This document shows positions 61,329-64,000 of a stretch of DNA of 64,000 nt, piece after piece. How positions within the stretch are numbered: the first letter of the stretch is position 1; each line of letters starts with the position of its first letter. The DNA lies in contig NC_064761.1 in assembly GCF_011397635.1 (NCBI RefSeq), forward strand, positions 30,545,643 through 30,609,642. The letters are read 5' to 3'. A program made the translations under genes and the position numbers. The notes beneath the pieces were generated by a model. That model had not been told where the DNA came from. It saw nothing but the letters and a program-made list of their open reading frames with translations, and made no database searches. The stretch is from Epinephelus fuscoguttatus (taxonomy: Eukaryota; Chordata; Actinopteri; Perciformes; Serranidae).

Positions 61329-62746
61329 CCTCCCCTCTGCCCAACCCGACATTATTTGCCATCATTCCGAGGATCTGAACTCACTATAGGACACGGCCAA
61401 ACACATCAGCACCGAATCAGGGACAGGCGCCATTTTGGTTCCACACTAACGCCAGAATGCTGATCGGAGAAAAAAATCCAAATGGCTGGCGACTACTGCT
61501 CCTTACTCAAACATGAAGGACAATTTCTCCATTTATCACAACCCCAAGTGTGACGAAACCAGCTACTGAAAATGCATACATGACACGTTTTATGTTCTTT
61601 GCAGAGCCCCCCCATAACCCTCCTTCAGCCCCGCTAGAGCGAAGAGGGAAAAAAAATGGTTGAAGTTTACCTCTTGTACTTTTTAATTACTGCTTTGTGG
61701 TGCAAGATGTGCAGGAAATGTCTCCGCTTTTGTCACTTAAAACACTGGAGAGTGTGCATATGCATTGTGAGCTTGGAAAGTCTTTGTCTTGTCATTTTAT
61801 GCCATTTTCGCCATGCATACTGTGTCACGAACGTCAGTTGACATAGGACTGAGAATTTGCCTTTTACTCTGTGGCCACCTTTATGAATAACGTACTATCC
61901 TTCCCAACGCCCACCCTTCTATTTAAAGAGGTTTGTAAGGGGAAAAGACTTGAAAGATTACGGCTTTTATTGTGACGACCTTTCACGGTATGTAAGTGCT
62001 CAGATGGTTCTTACAATGTCAAATTGATCCCGTTTGATCAATTTCAGTCTCTTATTGTTGACAGCAATGCGATCCTGCGCTCTTGGCTGTTTAATTTAAA
62101 CAGCAAGATTGCCATTGCGTTCTGTCAAGGGAAACCAGACTTCGGCATAAGAAGTGAGTGCATGAATGCTGAGAATCTGTGTACAACATACTACCTAGTG
62201 CTGCTCTTCTCTATGTGGACACCTGCTTTAAGATGTGGTGTATATCTCTTTACCTGTCTGTGCTTAACACTCTGTGCTCTTCATCGTCGTAGCCTTCTGT
62301 GTTCTCTCCAGTTTGGTTGATTATGAATGAGCTGTCCATTTTAACCTCATACATATTGGTTGTTCATACTTCCCTTCCTGTATCATTGGTCGTCCCCTTG
62401 GCCCTGCCCTCTTCTTGCCCGCCCACACATTTTTTTATATTTTGATACAATCTTTGACTACATATATTGCCCCAGTTATTCAGTTAGTCAAAGCTTTCTA
62501 AACCGATTCTAGTAGGCATCATTATAAACTTAGCAGCAGTCTTGTAAATGTGATGAGAATTTTTTTTTTTTTTTTCCCTGTGAACATTACGCATTATATA
62601 CATCTGTCCTATGTTGCCTTTATTTGCTGATATTTTTTTATTTCAAATTGAGGAAAGATTGCTTGTTAATATAATTTTACAATAACTTAACTAAACTGTG
62701 TGGATTGTTTTATTTTTCCTGAATTTAAATTCACATCGCTTCACAT
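61329..62746 (+). other. ssbp3: ssbp3 3' UTR region
   Basis: About 1.4 kb of non-coding sequence follows the ssbp3 stop, without recognisable repeats until 62747. A T run lies at 62560-62577. I do not find a canonical AATAAA, so the polyadenylation site is not located. Confidence 0.5.
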
Positions 62747-63667
62747 TTAAAGGGTAACTCTGGCATTTTTCAACCTGAACCCTATTTTCCTATATTTTTG
62801 AGTCTTAATGACTGATGTGAACAAGAAATTTTAAAATTGGTCCAGTGTTGAGAGAGAGGGCTACAGCCTGCAGCCATGCAGTGCCCACAGTGTAGCCAGA
62901 TGGGGCAGTTGTGTAAAGTCACTGTACGTTTATTAGAAGTGGTCATTTTTGCCACAGACAGGCTCTGATTGTTATTATAAGTGTCTGAGGTGACTCCTAA
63001 CCTTTTGCTTGAGTGTGTTTGTTAATGTCAAAATCTTGCTCAAGTCTTGTTCTGAAATCTCACAAAAATTGCTTTTTTGCAGTAAAACTATGTTAGAAAT
63101 GCCAGTGAAAGTGTATCGTTTGTTGTGTTGGAGTGCAGAAAGTGTAGCTTTATGTTACCTAAAAGACTGTCAATGTGATGGATGATGATGTAGCGGATTT
63201 CCTCAATATGGATGAGGCATTTAAACTCAATGGCTTTTAACTGGAGTATACAGATGAAGAACTCCCACTAATTGAAGAGAAGGAAAGGAGAGAAAGAGGG
63301 ACAACAGGCAGCAAAATGTTTAACTTTAAAAGTTTAGGAGACTGGTGGTGTTCCTGTCATGAGAGAATTCAGAATGAGAATTCTCCCGGAGTGAGACACA
63401 GCAACAAACAGACTAGATCAAGCAAAATGTAAAGAGACACTTCAGACATTTACAATACCATCGTGAGCCCGTCTGTGGCAAAAATAACGGACGTACAGTG
63501 ATATTGCGCAATTGCCCCATCTGTAGTTACATTGCGAGTGTTGCATGGCTGCAGCCCTCTCTCTCAATACTGGTCCAATTTCAAAAACTCGTTCACATTA
63601 GCTACCTAGACACAAAGATATGGTGAAATAGGGTCCAGGTTGAAAAATGTTGAAGTTACCCTTTAAA
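62747..63667. mobile_element. Long-TIR non-autonomous DNA element (copy 2)
   Basis: The left end tttaaagggtaactctggc, followed by atttttcaacctgaaccc, mirrors the right end, which reversed reads tttaaagggtaacttcaac then atttttcaacctggaccc. Inverted matching continues inward (gtgtctagg/taatgtgaacaag, ttggtccagtgttgagagag, gccatgca, acagtgac, gccacagac.ggctc) for about 250 bp on each side. The interior has no transposase. It is a relative of 9351-10160. Confidence 0.85.
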
Positions 63668-64000
63668 CTTGACTAAAAAATGCCACTGAAGCTGTGGACA
63701 TGATCCAAAGTTTAATGAATGCTGACAAGTATTACAACTTACAAGTATTTAACTGATGCAAAAAAATGTCATATATATATATAAGGATGTTTTGTCATAT
63801 AAAACACCTGGAGGGATCCATCTTCAGCTGGTACTCATGGCCAGCAGCTAACGTTACATTCACATTCCCCCTCCTTTAATTCTTACTGCTCCAGCAACAC
63901 CACACAGCACTCTGCAGCAGGTGGGATGCACCGCCATAACCAGATCACTGATCCCCTCACCCTAGGACATGACTATGGAGGGGTGGATAGCCAGGCAAAG
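63668..64000. other. Downstream flank, nothing recognised
   Basis: Contains a short (AT)n at about 63773-63782 and mixed sequence. No exon with supported boundaries and no named repeat is visible. Confidence 0.5.

Overview
The window is nuclear DNA from a ray-finned fish, most likely a spiny-rayed (acanthomorph) teleost. Five vertebrate genes with GT-AG introns can be assembled exon by exon. The non-coding DNA carries typical teleost repeats: tRNA-derived SINEs, RTE and L2 LINE pieces, hAT-like MITEs and CA/TG microsatellites. I see no bacterial genes, no CRISPR array and no intact viral genome.

Layout, left to right. (1) 330-8748, plus strand: the 3' part of erich3 (glutamate-rich protein 3); its first exons lie before the window. 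(2) 10898-24865, minus strand: complete tnni3k (cardiac troponin I-interacting kinase), 25 coding exons, 845 aa. (3) 26381-30180, minus strand: complete fpgt (fucose-1-phosphate guanylyltransferase), 4 coding exons, 579 aa. (4) 34245-42719, minus strand: complete acot11 (acyl-CoA thioesterase with a START domain), 15 coding exons, 576 aa, with a probable 5' UTR exon near 43.76-43.86 kb. (5) 45543-61328, plus strand: complete ssbp3 (single-stranded DNA-binding protein 3, an LDB1 partner), 18 coding exons, 383 aa. Every exon chain was built by hand from splice sites and reading phase. Each complete CDS sums to a multiple of three and ends in a stop codon.

The order joins two blocks that are separate on human chromosome 1: ERICH3-TNNI3K-FPGT (1p31) and ACOT11-SSBP3 (1p32). 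Within each block the relative orientations match human: erich3 and tnni3k are tail to tail, fpgt lies just upstream of tnni3k on the same strand, and acot11 and ssbp3 are divergent. The genes do not form one pathway. They cover a ciliary/acidic protein, a heart kinase, the GDP-fucose salvage step, fatty acyl-CoA hydrolysis and a transcription co-factor, so the linkage is ancestral synteny and not an operon.

The parts least explained by the genes are the mobile-element structures. They include a hAT-like element nested in an older MITE with a perfect 8-bp target duplication (21.8-22.8 kb), a foldback element of about 0.8 kb with arms near 400 bp inside a tnni3k intron, two copies of a long-terminal-inverted-repeat element beyond the 3' ends of erich3 and ssbp3, a MITE inside a minisatellite, and a local duplication upstream of ssbp3. 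A GC-AG intron in the tnni3k kinase/tail region is also notable. I found no credible new gene system.
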